Source: CAYJII01 sp964370225 (GTDB lineage Bacteria; Bacillota; Clostridia; Oscillospirales; Ruminococcaceae). Taken from it: a DNA stretch of 57,272 bases. Positions within the stretch are counted from its first letter, which is position 1. Every line of letters begins with the position of its first letter. Below are positions 24,159 to 32,792 of the stretch, in pieces. The stretch lies in contig CAYJII010000012.1 in the NCBI GenBank assembly GCA_964370225.1, positions 1 to 57,272 on the forward strand, given 5' to 3'. A model generated the notes under the pieces. It had not been told where the DNA came from, ran no database searches, and saw only the letters and a list, made by a program, of their open reading frames with translations. The translations under genes were made by a program, and so were the position numbers.

Positions 24159-24932
24159 ATGTTAAACATACTATTCATAGGTGATGTAGTAAGCCAAGTC
24201 GGCTGTGAATTTTTAAGGAAGATACTCCCTAATCTTAAGAGAGAGTACAATGTCGATATCGTTATAGCCAATGGCGAAAATTCTGCTGTTGGCAACGGTA
24301 TTTCCGAAAATAGTGCAAACCATATGTTTGATAGTGGTGTAGATATTATCACTACAGGAAATCATGTTTACAGAAGACGTGATTTCTATGACTATTTAGA
24401 CAGAACACCACAGATAGTGAGGCCTGCAAATTTCCCTGATGAATGTAATGGTAAAGGGTATTATGTTTATGATGCGGGAAGTTATACCTTGTGCGTAATC
24501 AATATGATGGGTACAGTATTTATGCAGCCTTTAGATAATCCTTTTTTTGTGATAGACAAGATTTTAGATACGGTAAAAGCCGATTATTATGTTATTGATT
24601 TTCATGCAGAAGCTACAGGTGAAAAGAAAGCTTTTGCTTACTATGTTGATGGTAGGGTTTCATGTGTAGTAGGCACACATACACATGTGCAAACTGCCGA
24701 TGAGCAGATTTTAAGGAATGGTACCGGTTACATTTCTGACCTTGGGATGACGGGGCCAAAGGAGTCTGCTTTGGGTATTGAACCACAGAATGTTATACAA
24801 AAACTTAAGTATAATATGCCAGTGAAATTTGAGGTTGCTCAAGGCGTACAAATTTTTAACGCATTATTAGCTAAATTAAGTAAAAACACGGGTCAATGTA
24901 CTGAGGTAGTTAGAATAAACATAGAAAAATAA
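24159..24932 (+). CDS. ymdB: YmdB-family metallophosphoesterase (cyclic nucleotide phosphodiesterase)
   Basis: Two-metal phosphodiesterase of 257 residues from the TIGR00282/YmdB family; the Bacillus enzyme hydrolyses 2',3'-cyclic nucleotides and influences biofilm and motility decisions. The metal-site motifs are in order: FIGDVVSQVG (D8), IVIANGENSAVGNG (about residues 36-49), TTGNHVYRRRD (about 66-76), VIDFHAEATGEKKAFA (about 146-161) and VVGTHTHVQTADEQIL (about 169-184), ending with DLGMTGP. A good ribosome site precedes the start. Its position just before spoVS is a conserved arrangement in Bacillota. Confidence 0.95.
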   Translation: MLNILFIGDVVSQVGCEFLRKILPNLKREYNVDIVIANGENSAVGNGISENSANHMFDSGVDIITTGNHVYRRRDFYDYLDRTPQIVRPANFPDECNGKGYYVYDAGSYTLCVINMMGTVFMQPLDNPFFVIDKILDTVKADYYVIDFHAEATGEKKAFAYYVDGRVSCVVGTHTHVQTADEQILRNGTGYISDLGMTGPKESALGIEPQNVIQKLKYNMPVKFEVAQGVQIFNALLAKLSKNTGQCTEVVRINIEK

Positions 24933-25042
24933 ACAAAATTTTTATAAATTGTTGATTTATTATGTATAATAGCTTATAATAAATATATCAAAACATATAT
25001 GTTTTCCGTATGACTGTCTGTATATGATGGAGGGATTTTCTA

Positions 25043-25303
25043 ATGGACATTCTAAAAGTTTCTGCAAATTCGAAGCCAACTTCGGTTGCTGGTGCAATAG
25101 CCGGAGTTATTAGAGAAAGTAAAGCAGTTGAAATTCAAGCAGTAGGGGCTGGTGCAATTAATCAAGCAATAAAATCGATAGCTGTAGCGAGAGGATATAT
25201 GGCGCCTTCGGGAACCGAACTCGTATGCATACCGGCTTTCGCGACTATTGAAATTGATGGCATAGAGCGAACTGCAATTAAATTAATCGTTGAACCAAGA
25301 TAG
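25043..25303 (+). CDS. spoVS: Stage V sporulation protein S
   Basis: Small Alba-like protein of 86 residues that promotes the late sporulation stage after septation. The sequence is typical throughout: MDILKVSANSKPTSVAGAIAG, then VEIQAVGAGAINQAIKSIAVARGY and IPAFATIEIDGIERTAIKLIV. GGAGG lies 9 bases before the ATG. A 110-base gap before it contains TATAAT-like boxes but no clear -35, so a sporulation sigma factor may be used. It supports the organism being, or descending from, a spore former. Confidence 0.97.
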   Translation: MDILKVSANSKPTSVAGAIAGVIRESKAVEIQAVGAGAINQAIKSIAVARGYMAPSGTELVCIPAFATIEIDGIERTAIKLIVEPR

Positions 25304-25318
25304 TTAATTTAAAAATCG

Positions 25319-25345
25319 AAGACCCTTTTAATTAAGGGTCTTTTT
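25319..25345 (+). terminator. Terminator after spoVS
   Basis: AAGACCCTT (25319-25327) pairs with AAGGGTCTT (25334-25342), followed by a T run. Confidence 0.9.
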
Positions 25346-25375
25346 GTTTATTTTATAAAGAAATGGATGAGTTAA

Positions 25376-25546
25376 ATGGATATATTTAAACCAGTAGAGT
25401 ATTATGTGGAAAAGATTACGGGAGACTATGCGATACTAAAAACTAAAGAGGGGATTGAAAACACAGTTGCATTAGCATTGCTTCCCGCTGAAATCGATGA
25501 GGGTAAAAAAGTATTATGGGAAAACATGACTTATACTATGGTATAA
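25376..25546 (+). CDS. Small DUF3006 domain protein
   Basis: A 56-residue protein, MDIFKPVEYYVEKITGDYAI at its start. The order VEKITGDYAIL, ENTVALALLPAEIDEGKKVLW follows the DUF3006 pattern (a short beta domain with a D-R/K-I-x-G-D-Y/F-A-V/I-L opening and an LP-x-E/G turn). DUF3006 proteins have no established function. A GGATGAG ribosome site lies 4-5 bases upstream. It follows the spoVS terminator by 30 bases and no promoter was recognised, so expression is uncertain. Confidence 0.7.
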   Translation: MDIFKPVEYYVEKITGDYAILKTKEGIENTVALALLPAEIDEGKKVLWENMTYTMV

Positions 25547-25551
25547 GTGAT

Positions 25552-25571
25552 GTGCCCGTTTCGTCGGGCAC
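25552..25571 (+). other. G:C-rich hairpin between the DUF3006 gene and dgoD
   Basis: GTGCCCG (25552-25558) pairs perfectly with CGGGCAC (25565-25571) around a 6-base loop, 5 bases after the DUF3006 stop. There is no U run behind it, so a terminator is not supported; it may stabilise RNA ends or act as a factor-dependent stop. Confidence 0.5.
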
Positions 25572-25640
25572 GCAAGTTGATTTTATTGCTGTGGGGAAAG
25601 AATTCCACATGGTAGATGAATATAAATTGGAGGGAATAGT

Positions 25641-26789
25641 GTGAAAATAAGAGAAGTAGAACTTTTTAAAGTGCCACCTAGATGGTTATTTGTAAAAATT
25701 ACAACCGAGTCAGGAATAGTGGGTTGGGGTGAGCCGATAGTCGAAGGGAAAGCGGATACGGTTGCAGCTGCGGTCAAAGAGATGAGCGAGCAAATTATCG
25801 GGAGAAACGCAGGAGATATAGAGGATATCTGGCAGACTTTATACCGCGCTTCCTTTTACAGAGGTGGACCTATACTAAGTAGTGCGATTTCAGGGATAGA
25901 ACAAGCACTATGGGATATAAAGGGCAAGTTTTATAACGCGCCTGTATATGAGCTTTTGGGAGGCGCGGTGCGTGATAAGCTAAAAGTATACTGCTGGATT
26001 GGCGGAGACAAGCCTGATGAAGTTGCAGCAGCTGCAATGGAAAAATATGAGCAAGGCTACACTGCGATAAAGATGAATGCGACATCGGAAGTAGCGTGGA
26101 TTGATAATTATAAGATAGTGGATGATATTATAAATAGGGTAGCTTCTATTCGAGAAAAATTGGGAAGTAAGCTTGATGTAGCGCTAGATTTCCATGGCAG
26201 GGTGCACAAAGCGATGGCAAGAATTTTGATGAAAGAGCTTGACCCATACAGACTGATGTTTATAGAAGAGCCTGTGCTGTGCGAGAACGAGGAAGCATTT
26301 GTGGAGTTAAGAAGACATTGCACCATGCCGATTGCAACAGGCGAGCGAAATTATACAAGGTGGGGCTTTAAGGACATGATTACAGCGGGTGGGGTTGATA
26401 TTATTCAGCCTGATTTAAGTCATGCGGGTGGAATACTTGAGTGCAAGAAGATTGCGGCGATGGCTGAGGCGTATGATGTTGCGGTAGCACCGCATTGCCC
26501 GCTTGGTCCGATAGCGCTTGCGTCCTGTGTTCAACTAGATTTTTGTACACCGAATGCTTTTATACAAGAGCAGAGTTTGGGAATTCACTATAATCAAGGC
26601 TCGGATTTGCTTGATTATTTACAGGATAAATCTGTGTTTACATATGAAGATGGGTACATACAAAAACTTACAAAGCCTGGACTTGGAATAGAAGTTAACG
26701 AAGATAAAGTTAGAGAGATGGCAAAAATTGGACACAACTGGAAAAATCCTATTTGGCGCACATATGACGGAACAATTGCAGAATGGTAA
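25641..26789 (+). CDS. dgoD: D-galactonate dehydratase (enolase superfamily)
   Basis: Removes water from D-galactonate to give 2-keto-3-deoxy-D-galactonate. At 382 residues it equals the length of E. coli DgoD, and the key residues fall at the same numbers: metal ligands D183 (LDFHGR), E209 (FIEEP) and E235 (TGERN), and the acid/base histidines H185 and H285 (APHCPLG). The opening PPRWLFVKI and the ending TIAEW also match the DgoD group closely. The start is GTG 25641 with GGAGGG upstream. No keto-deoxygalactonate kinase, aldolase or transporter gene is adjacent, so the rest of the pathway must lie elsewhere. Confidence 0.93.
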   Translation: MKIREVELFKVPPRWLFVKITTESGIVGWGEPIVEGKADTVAAAVKEMSEQIIGRNAGDIEDIWQTLYRASFYRGGPILSSAISGIEQALWDIKGKFYNAPVYELLGGAVRDKLKVYCWIGGDKPDEVAAAAMEKYEQGYTAIKMNATSEVAWIDNYKIVDDIINRVASIREKLGSKLDVALDFHGRVHKAMARILMKELDPYRLMFIEEPVLCENEEAFVELRRHCTMPIATGERNYTRWGFKDMITAGGVDIIQPDLSHAGGILECKKIAAMAEAYDVAVAPHCPLGPIALASCVQLDFCTPNAFIQEQSLGIHYNQGSDLLDYLQDKSVFTYEDGYIQKLTKPGLGIEVNEDKVREMAKIGHNWKNPIWRTYDGTIAEW

Positions 26790-26798
26790 GCTAATTTT

Positions 26799-26836
26799 AA
26801 AGCTATGACAGAATAAAATGTCATAGCTTTTTGTTT
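26799..26836 (+). terminator. Terminator after dgoD
   Basis: A perfect 12-base inverted repeat (26799-26810 and 26819-26830) followed by T runs, 10 bases after the stop. Confidence 0.9.
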
Positions 26837-27003
26837 TTTATACATTAAACACTTATGTGCAAACAAGTTTTTTTCGGGTAATTTTATAATTGTGTCTTCA
26901 TTATATATATGTAGAAAGTACTATATAAAAAACGTGGTTTAGGATAAAAAACTATTTAATATAAATTTATTTTTTAATGTAAATTTATACAAAGGGAATT
27001 TTT

Positions 27004-27120
27004 ATGGGATATATAACTGCAAATACAACAATTTTTAATACTTTTTGTGAAGAAAAAATAGCGAGACAACCAAAATATACACAATTCCCTTTAATACTGT
27101 TTAAAAATTTGTCAAAATAA
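27004..27120 (+). CDS. Possible small protein upstream of the antiporter operon
   Basis: A 38-codon frame beginning MGYITANTTIFNTFCEEK and ending LFKNLSK. AAAGGGAA lies at a good distance before the ATG. That ribosome site is part of a 10-base segment (26991-27000) that is perfectly complementary to 27083-27092 inside the frame. No family recognised; it could be chance or a leader peptide. Confidence 0.25.
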   Translation: MGYITANTTIFNTFCEEKIARQPKYTQFPLILFKNLSK

Positions 27121-27199
27121 TTTATAATTATATTAATAAATGTCGATAAGTAAAGAATTTTACAGTAATAATCTATGCAAAACTCTTGGAGGTACAAGA

Positions 27200-27661
27200 A
27201 TGTTTATTTTTCTGCTAATTTTGTGGATAGTCTTTAATGGCAAATTCACGATAGAAATATTGTTAATAGGTATAGTAATCTGCGCACTGATTTATATGTT
27301 TTGCTATAAGTTTTTATCCTATTCAATTAAAGATGAGTTCCTTATGATAAAGAGAATTCCACTAATGACGAAATTTTTTCTCGTGTTAATCAAAGAAATT
27401 TTTATTGCAAATCTTGTTACAATTAGGTTTATTATTACAAACAGAAAAATTAGTCCACTAATTTGTCATTTTACCGTTGACTTAAAATCAGAAATGCTTC
27501 GAGTGCTTTTATCCCATTCAATAACTTTAACTCCTGGAACGATAACAGTTGAGCTAAAAGATAATTATTACGTGGTGCATTGTTTGGATAAGTCCTTTGC
27601 GCAAGGAATAGAAAGCTCAAAACTTGTACAGATACTAAAAGAGATTGATGAAAAGGGGTAG
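27200..27661 (+). CDS. mrpE: Mrp antiporter subunit E
   Basis: Small membrane subunit (153 residues) of Mrp-type Na+(K+)/H+ antiporters, also found as the first subunit (MbhA) of membrane-bound hydrogenases. Two hydrophobic helices (about residues 2-32) are followed by LIKEIFIANLVTIRFIIT and the conserved cytoplasmic stretch LLSHSITLTPGTITVEL (about 104-120), the MnhE signature. GGAGG precedes the ATG at 27200; the frame opens 20 codons earlier without a ribosome site. The gene leads a nine-gene operon with overlapping or very short junctions. Confidence 0.93.
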   Translation: MFIFLLILWIVFNGKFTIEILLIGIVICALIYMFCYKFLSYSIKDEFLMIKRIPLMTKFFLVLIKEIFIANLVTIRFIITNRKISPLICHFTVDLKSEMLRVLLSHSITLTPGTITVELKDNYYVVHCLDKSFAQGIESSKLVQILKEIDEKG

Positions 27662-27665
27662 GATT

Positions 27666-27992
27666 ATGACATTGGATCAAGCTTATGAAAATCTTTTTAA
27701 TGTAATATTGTTATGCCTAGCAGTACTGATAGGGCTAGGTTTTATCCGTGCGCTAAAAGGACCAAAAGTTTCGGATAGAATCGTCGCTGTTAATATGATT
27801 GGTACGATCACCATCACTATAATAGTAGCGGTAGCAGCGGTTATAGATGAGGCGTACCTTGTGGATATATGCCTAATATATGCGATGATAAGCTTCCTTG
27901 CAGTTATAGTGTTGACAAAAGTGTACATGGGTGCACATGAAGAGCTAAAACGCCATAGAGAGGATAAGGAAAAAGATGATAGAGTGGATTAA
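27666..27992 (+). CDS. mrpF: Mrp antiporter subunit F
   Basis: Membrane protein of 108 residues with three helices, matching MrpF/MbhB. The hallmark KGPKVSDRIVAVNMIGT lies near residues 30-46, followed by IVAVAAVIDEAYLVDICLIYAMISFL. The start is the ATG at 27666, four bases after the mrpE stop, with AAAGGGG upstream; an earlier in-frame ATG at 27645 would overlap mrpE. The charged tail overlaps the mrpG start by 17 bases. Confidence 0.93.
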   Translation: MTLDQAYENLFNVILLCLAVLIGLGFIRALKGPKVSDRIVAVNMIGTITITIIVAVAAVIDEAYLVDICLIYAMISFLAVIVLTKVYMGAHEELKRHREDKEKDDRVD

Positions 27993-28308
27993 GTTTTATG
28001 TAATTGCGACATTTTTTATCTTGGGCATAATAGTACTTTCTTTATCCATGTTTGGAACGTATAAATATAAATTTGTGTTAAATAGAATGCAAAGCGCTGC
28101 GATAGGGGATACCCTTGGGATATCGCTATGTCTTATTGCGCTTATGGTTTATTTTGGATTTAGCCTAACCACGCTTAAAATTTTACTGGTAATCGTGTTT
28201 TTGTGGGTCGCATCACCTGTTGCGGGACATCTAATAAGCAGGCTTGAAGTTACTACAAATGACGATATTACTGAGGACTGTGAGGTGGACAAAAGTGATA
28301 TACTTTAA
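27976..28308 (+). CDS. mrpG: Mrp antiporter subunit G
   Basis: Three-helix membrane subunit of 110 residues, MrpG/MbhC type, with LSLSMFGTYKYKFVLNRMQSAAIGDTLG (about residues 22-49) and VIVFLWVASPVAGHLISR (about 74-91), both family marks. It overlaps mrpF at the start and the next gene at the end, so the three small subunits and the fusion protein should be made in fixed proportion. Confidence 0.92.
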   Translation: MIEWIKFYVIATFFILGIIVLSLSMFGTYKYKFVLNRMQSAAIGDTLGISLCLIALMVYFGFSLTTLKILLVIVFLWVASPVAGHLISRLEVTTNDDITEDCEVDKSDIL

Positions 28309-29344
28309 GTACATCCTATTAATATTTTTAATTGTATGCGCAATTTCTGTTGCTATGTCAAAACGACTGATAAACTCAATAATAATATTCATGTCATATA
28401 GTTGTGTTATGTCAATAGTTTGGCTATTGCTTGAGTCGCCTGACCTTGCGATAACAGAAGCAGCAGTAGGTGCGGGGGTAAGCTCGATACTGTTTTTTGT
28501 AACGCTCAAAAAAATACATGCGGTGGAAAAAGAAGAAACTTCGGAAGTTCCGACCGATGTAATAGAAGTAGAGCGTCACTGGGAAATGAAACTTTTCTCT
28601 CGAATATATAGAATGACAGCAATAATCATCTGTTTTGGAATCATCGTAATACTAGTTACAGCGGTAGCTCAACTACCTGCATTTGGTAGTGCTACAAGTC
28701 CAGGAAGTAATGAAGTGGCTCAAAGATATATTGAACAAGGCATGGAAGAAACCGCGGCTGTGAATATAGTAACGGGGATGATACTGGACTATCGAGCTTT
28801 TGATACATTGGGTGAATCATGTGTATTATTTATTTCGGTTACATGTGTAATCGTGCTTTTAAGGGTAGATACAAAAAGCGACAATTTATCCATGCCAACG
28901 GACGAAAACGATAGAATTTATGAGCCAAAAAATGATGTTATACTACAAAAATCAGCTGCATTTTTGGTGCCTGTAATAATGCTATTCGGTGCATATGTAA
29001 TTTTAAATGGGCATCTTTCTCCTGGGGGAGGATTTTCAGGCGGAGCAATTATTGGTGCGGGCCTGATACTTTATTTAAACGCCTTTGGTTTTGTGAAAAC
29101 AGAGAAATTCTTCACATCTAAGCTATATAAAATCATCACATGTGGAGCACTAAGTTTTTACTGCTTAGCAAAAAGCTATTCGTTTTTTACAGGAGCAAAC
29201 CATATACACAGTATAATACCACTTGGGACACCGGGAGATATACTAAGCTCAGGGTTAATCTTACCACTGAATATCTGTGTAGGGCTAGTAGTATCGTGCA
29301 CAATGTACTCATTTTACGCTTATTTTAGAAAAGGCAATCTATAA
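28295..29344 (+). CDS. mrpB: Fusion of the MrpA C-terminal part (DUF4040 and MbhE-like) with MrpB
   Basis: A 349-residue membrane protein joining regions that are separate subunits elsewhere. Residues about 1-75 resemble DUF4040 of MrpA/MbhD, with LLLESPDLAITEAAVGAG. Residues about 95-200 resemble MbhE, with NIVTGMILDYRAFDTLGES. Residues about 210-345 are MrpB/MbhF, with NGHLSPGGGFSGGAIIGAG. The start is placed at GTG 28295, with GAGGTGG six bases before it; the frame is open upstream to 28244. The usual N-terminal antiporter half of MrpA is not here and is presumably supplied by the separate antiporter subunits downstream. Confidence 0.88.
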   Translation: MIYFKYILLIFLIVCAISVAMSKRLINSIIIFMSYSCVMSIVWLLLESPDLAITEAAVGAGVSSILFFVTLKKIHAVEKEETSEVPTDVIEVERHWEMKLFSRIYRMTAIIICFGIIVILVTAVAQLPAFGSATSPGSNEVAQRYIEQGMEETAAVNIVTGMILDYRAFDTLGESCVLFISVTCVIVLLRVDTKSDNLSMPTDENDRIYEPKNDVILQKSAAFLVPVIMLFGAYVILNGHLSPGGGFSGGAIIGAGLILYLNAFGFVKTEKFFTSKLYKIITCGALSFYCLAKSYSFFTGANHIHSIIPLGTPGDILSSGLILPLNICVGLVVSCTMYSFYAYFRKGNL

Positions 29345-29357
29345 AAGGGGAACTTTT

Positions 29358-29744
29358 ATGCAATACATTAATAATTTATTAAACAACCATTTCGAGGAAG
29401 TGGTGTCAGTAATATTATTTGCTATAGGCTTTACAACTCTTATGGTAAGTAAAAATTTAATAAAAAAAATAATTGGACTCAACATAATGGATACTGCAGT
29501 CTACCTGTTTTTGGCGGTAAAGGGCTATATCTTTGGAAGAAAAGCTCCGATTATTGTTGATGGTGTTACGGAAGTTGAAGCTTATATCAATCCGATACCG
29601 AGCGGGTTGGTGCTGACAGGGATTGTAGTTTCGGTCAGTGTAACAGCTATACTGCTAGCGATTACAATAAGGCTATATAGAAGATACCACACACTAAACT
29701 TAGATGAAATAATGATGCATTATGCAAAAGAGGTAGCAGAATGA
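29358..29744 (+). CDS. mrpC: Mrp antiporter subunit C (NuoK-like)
   Basis: Three-helix subunit of 128 residues homologous to complex I NuoK. It contains LFAIGFTTLMVSKNLIKKIIGLNIMDTAVYLFLA (about residues 21-54) and the typical final block PIPSGLVLTGIVVSVSVTAILLAITIRLYRRY (about 77-108). AAAGGGGAAC precedes the ATG. Its stop overlaps the start of mrpD by four bases. Confidence 0.93.
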   Translation: MQYINNLLNNHFEEVVSVILFAIGFTTLMVSKNLIKKIIGLNIMDTAVYLFLAVKGYIFGRKAPIIVDGVTEVEAYINPIPSGLVLTGIVVSVSVTAILLAITIRLYRRYHTLNLDEIMMHYAKEVAE

Positions 29745-31237
29745 GTTTTGTTCAAAATTTCCCGTTTTTCTCTATATTACTAACACTTTTCGGTGGAGTG
29801 TTGATGTCTGTTTTCAATGCAAAATGGGCAAGGCGTAGCTGTTTGGCGATAATAATAGCAGTAATCGTAATGTCTGCAGCTTTGTTAACTTTTGTTACAA
29901 GCAATGTGTTTTCATATAATTATATGATGGGACATTTCCCAGCTCCATGGGGGATAGAAATTCGTATAGGTATACTTGAAGCCATAGTAGCGTTTGTTTT
30001 TAGCGTTATAATGTTCTTATGTGTATTCGGAGGGAAAAAGCATACGGAAAAGGACGTTGAGCCAAAAAAACTTAATCTATACTATCTACTTGTGAGTTTG
30101 TTATTAAGCTCTATTCTAGCACTTATCTATACTAATGATATCTTCACAGCGTATGTTTTCCTTGAACTTAACACATTATCGACATGTGGGCTAATTGTAA
30201 TCAGACAAAAAGGGCACACAATTGTTGCAGGTATTCGTTATATGATAATGAGTCTGCTAGGGTCGGGTTTGCTTTTGATGGGGATAAGTTTGCTATATGA
30301 TATAACAGGACAATTGTCGTTAACTGCGATACATGATGAGATACTTGAGATATTAAAGCATGGCGAATTTGGGCTGCCACTACAGATAGTAATTGCACTT
30401 ATCTGCGTAGGTCTTGCGATGAAAAGCGCGCTTGTACCATTCCATTTCTGGGTACCGGATACATACGGATACACTACATGTACAACTGCATCACTCATGT
30501 CAAGCTTAGTGTCAAAAACGTATATTTTCTTGCTTATAAAATTTATGTACAGAGCGATTGGGATAAACATTATCGCTGATAGCTATATATTAAATGCATT
30601 ATTTGTTTTGGGCGTAATAGGTATGATTTCTGGTTCAATTGGTGCGATGAAAGAGTTGGATATTCGTCGAATGGTTGCGTACTCTTCGGTAGCACAAATC
30701 GGATATATATACATGGGGCTGGGCACTGGTGTCACAGCCGGTGTAGTTGCGGCAATATTCCATATTTTTGTTCATGCTTCGACAAAATCGCTACTATTTA
30801 TAGCGAGTGCAGGTTTAACGCAAGTTTCGGGAGATAGCAAAAAGTTTCGCGATTTGACAGGTGCGGGATTTAGGAATAAACCAGCTGGACTAGCTTTTGC
30901 AGTAGGCGCATTATCAATGGTTGGTATTCCGACTTTTGCTGGTTTTATGTCCAAAATATTATTTGCATCTGCAGCAGTAATTGACGAGAGAAGATCATGG
31001 ATAATCTTGATAGCACTTGCAATAAGTACAGTTTTAAATGCAGTGTACTTCCTTAAGACTTTACTTAGAATATATACAAATGACGATAGCCAAATCACTA
31101 ATAGAGGTGGGGTAGCGGATAAATCATTTAGATATGTTTTTTCACTAGTTGCACTCGTTGCGATAAATATGTATATAGGATTGCAGTCCGAGCCGATAAT
31201 TAACGCAATAGAAGTCGGATTGACGATATTTTCCTAG
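29741..31237 (+). CDS. mrpD: Mrp antiporter subunit D (proton-conducting, NuoN/NuoM-like)
   Basis: Membrane protein of 498 residues with about 14 helices and the Proton_antipo_M domain. It keeps the two charged residues needed for ion movement in the family: the helix-5 glutamate in VFLELNTLSTCGL and the helix-7 lysine in GLAMKSALVPFHFWVPD, with HASTKSLLF and GIPTFAGFMSK further on. Position directly behind mrpC identifies it as the true MrpD/MbhH. It overlaps mrpC and is separated from the next antiporter subunit by 76 bases. Confidence 0.92.
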   Translation: MSFVQNFPFFSILLTLFGGVLMSVFNAKWARRSCLAIIIAVIVMSAALLTFVTSNVFSYNYMMGHFPAPWGIEIRIGILEAIVAFVFSVIMFLCVFGGKKHTEKDVEPKKLNLYYLLVSLLLSSILALIYTNDIFTAYVFLELNTLSTCGLIVIRQKGHTIVAGIRYMIMSLLGSGLLLMGISLLYDITGQLSLTAIHDEILEILKHGEFGLPLQIVIALICVGLAMKSALVPFHFWVPDTYGYTTCTTASLMSSLVSKTYIFLLIKFMYRAIGINIIADSYILNALFVLGVIGMISGSIGAMKELDIRRMVAYSSVAQIGYIYMGLGTGVTAGVVAAIFHIFVHASTKSLLFIASAGLTQVSGDSKKFRDLTGAGFRNKPAGLAFAVGALSMVGIPTFAGFMSKILFASAAVIDERRSWIILIALAISTVLNAVYFLKTLLRIYTNDDSQITNRGGVADKSFRYVFSLVALVAINMYIGLQSEPIINAIEVGLTIFS

Positions 31238-31313
31238 ATAACAAATGCTTTGAGATTATGCTAAAATCACGAATTTTTGCGCACATATCAGTTGGAAGGA
31301 ATGAATTTTTGAA

Positions 31314-32780
31314 ATGATGGGAAATGCTATGCTGATAATTCCAATCGCTTTACCAATCTTTGTTGGTATTGTGTTTATGTTTATGCAAAAGCATAATAAA
31401 ACGCAAAAACTAAGGTTAAGTTTTGTGCTAACGAATATAGTCACAGCGATTTTTACTGTGATAAATGTATTTTACGCAGAAGGAAATTTTGTGCTATGGA
31501 ACATGACAAAAGATATACCGATTGAATTTTATCTTGATAATGTCGGCATATATTTTTCTTTACTAACTTCGCTAATTTGGGTTTTAAGCTCAATTTACTC
31601 GATAAAATATTTTAATCACGAGGAAAAAGAAAATCAGTTTTTTGGATTTTTCACTATAACATATGGTGTTCTACTAGCGATTGATTATTCAGCAAATCTA
31701 ATGACAGCATACCTATTCTTTGAGATACTAACTTTTGTTACGATTGGGTTAGTTGTACATTCTCGCTCAAAAGAATCGATAACAGCGGGACTGAAATATT
31801 TAGTCTATTCGTTATTCGGTGCTTTTATGGGGCTGATTTGCATTTTCTTCATCCAAACTTATGCCGACAGCACGCAGTTTATGTATGGTGGCTACTTTAA
31901 CACTATCACCGAAAATAAAGACATGCTACTATACTTTGCCTTTTTCGGAATAGTCGGTTTTTGCACAAAGGCAGGCATGTTCCCACTTCATGGATGGTTG
32001 CCACAAGCTCACCCAGTTGCACCAGCCCCAGCTAGTGCGGTGCTTTCTGGGATTATCACAAAAGCGGGTGTGCTTATGGTGATACGCCTAGTATATTTTG
32101 TGTTAGGTGCAGATTTTATTAAAGGGACATGGGTGCAGTACACATGGATTGCCTTGACACTAGTTACAGTGGTTTTAGGCTCGGTGATGGCGTATAAAGA
32201 AAAAGGACTTAAAAAAAGGCTAGCTTATTCTACTGTAAGCCAAGTTTCATATGTATTATTTGGACTATCAATGTTAAATGAAATTGCATTTACAGGTGCA
32301 CTTTTGCATATTAGTTTTCACTCAATTATAAAAGTAGCATTATTTTTGTCAGCTGGAGCTATCATTTTCAAAACTGGTATTACGCAAACAGAAAATTTAA
32401 CTGCTATATCCAAAAAACTCCCGAAAACGATGCTAGCATTTACTGTAGCTAGTTTAGCGCTCGTTGGGATACCACCACTTAATGGATTTTTCAGTAAATG
32501 GAATTTGGCATTAGGAGCATTTTCAGCAGATATATCACCATTTTCATGGCTTGGTCCAGCGCTACTTCTACTGAGTGCAGTTCTCACTGCAGGCTATCTC
32601 TTATCGATTTCGTATAATGCTTATTCGAAAAGCGACAAGATGAGTGAGAATAAAAAGATTAAAGAAGACAGTACTATGAATATTGTGCTTATAATTTTAG
32701 CTGCACTGACTTTACTCACAGGTCTACTTTCAAACTATCTAGCAAATTTTATAACAAATATCGCACAAATGGTAATATAG
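31314..32780 (+). CDS. Second antiporter-type subunit (Proton_antipo_M)
   Basis: Protein of 488 residues with about 14 helices, a paralogue of MrpD/NuoM. The helix-5 glutamate is in LFFEILTFVTIGL and the helix-7 lysine in GFCTKAGMFPLHGWLPQAHP; SFHSIIKVALFLSAG and GIPPLNGFFSKWN are also conserved, so it should still conduct ions. A GGAAGGAATG segment about 12 bases upstream is a modest ribosome site, and ATG codons occur at 31314 and 31317. Not assignable to a standard Mrp letter. Confidence 0.88.
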   Translation: MMGNAMLIIPIALPIFVGIVFMFMQKHNKTQKLRLSFVLTNIVTAIFTVINVFYAEGNFVLWNMTKDIPIEFYLDNVGIYFSLLTSLIWVLSSIYSIKYFNHEEKENQFFGFFTITYGVLLAIDYSANLMTAYLFFEILTFVTIGLVVHSRSKESITAGLKYLVYSLFGAFMGLICIFFIQTYADSTQFMYGGYFNTITENKDMLLYFAFFGIVGFCTKAGMFPLHGWLPQAHPVAPAPASAVLSGIITKAGVLMVIRLVYFVLGADFIKGTWVQYTWIALTLVTVVLGSVMAYKEKGLKKRLAYSTVSQVSYVLFGLSMLNEIAFTGALLHISFHSIIKVALFLSAGAIIFKTGITQTENLTAISKKLPKTMLAFTVASLALVGIPPLNGFFSKWNLALGAFSADISPFSWLGPALLLLSAVLTAGYLLSISYNAYSKSDKMSENKKIKEDSTMNIVLIILAALTLLTGLLSNYLANFITNIAQMVI

Positions 32781-32792
32781 GGGGATGAAAAA

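Larger units (their letters stand above)
26790..27199. other. Intergenic region before the antiporter operon
   Basis: Besides the dgoD terminator, these 410 AT-rich bases hold a possible 38-codon open frame (27004-27120), a distant 10-base inverted repeat (26991-27000 with 27083-27092), and a TATAAT at 27123-27128 whose -35 (TTTAAA) is poor. No confident promoter for the operon could be fixed. Confidence 0.5.

Noticed and set aside
25552..25571. Hairpin after the DUF3006 gene as an intrinsic terminator
   Set aside because: The stem is strong but no U run follows it; listed only as a hairpin.
26985..27197. 70-codon minus-strand frame before the antiporter operon
   Set aside because: AT-rich chance frame overlapping the mrpE leader, no ribosome site, no family resemblance.
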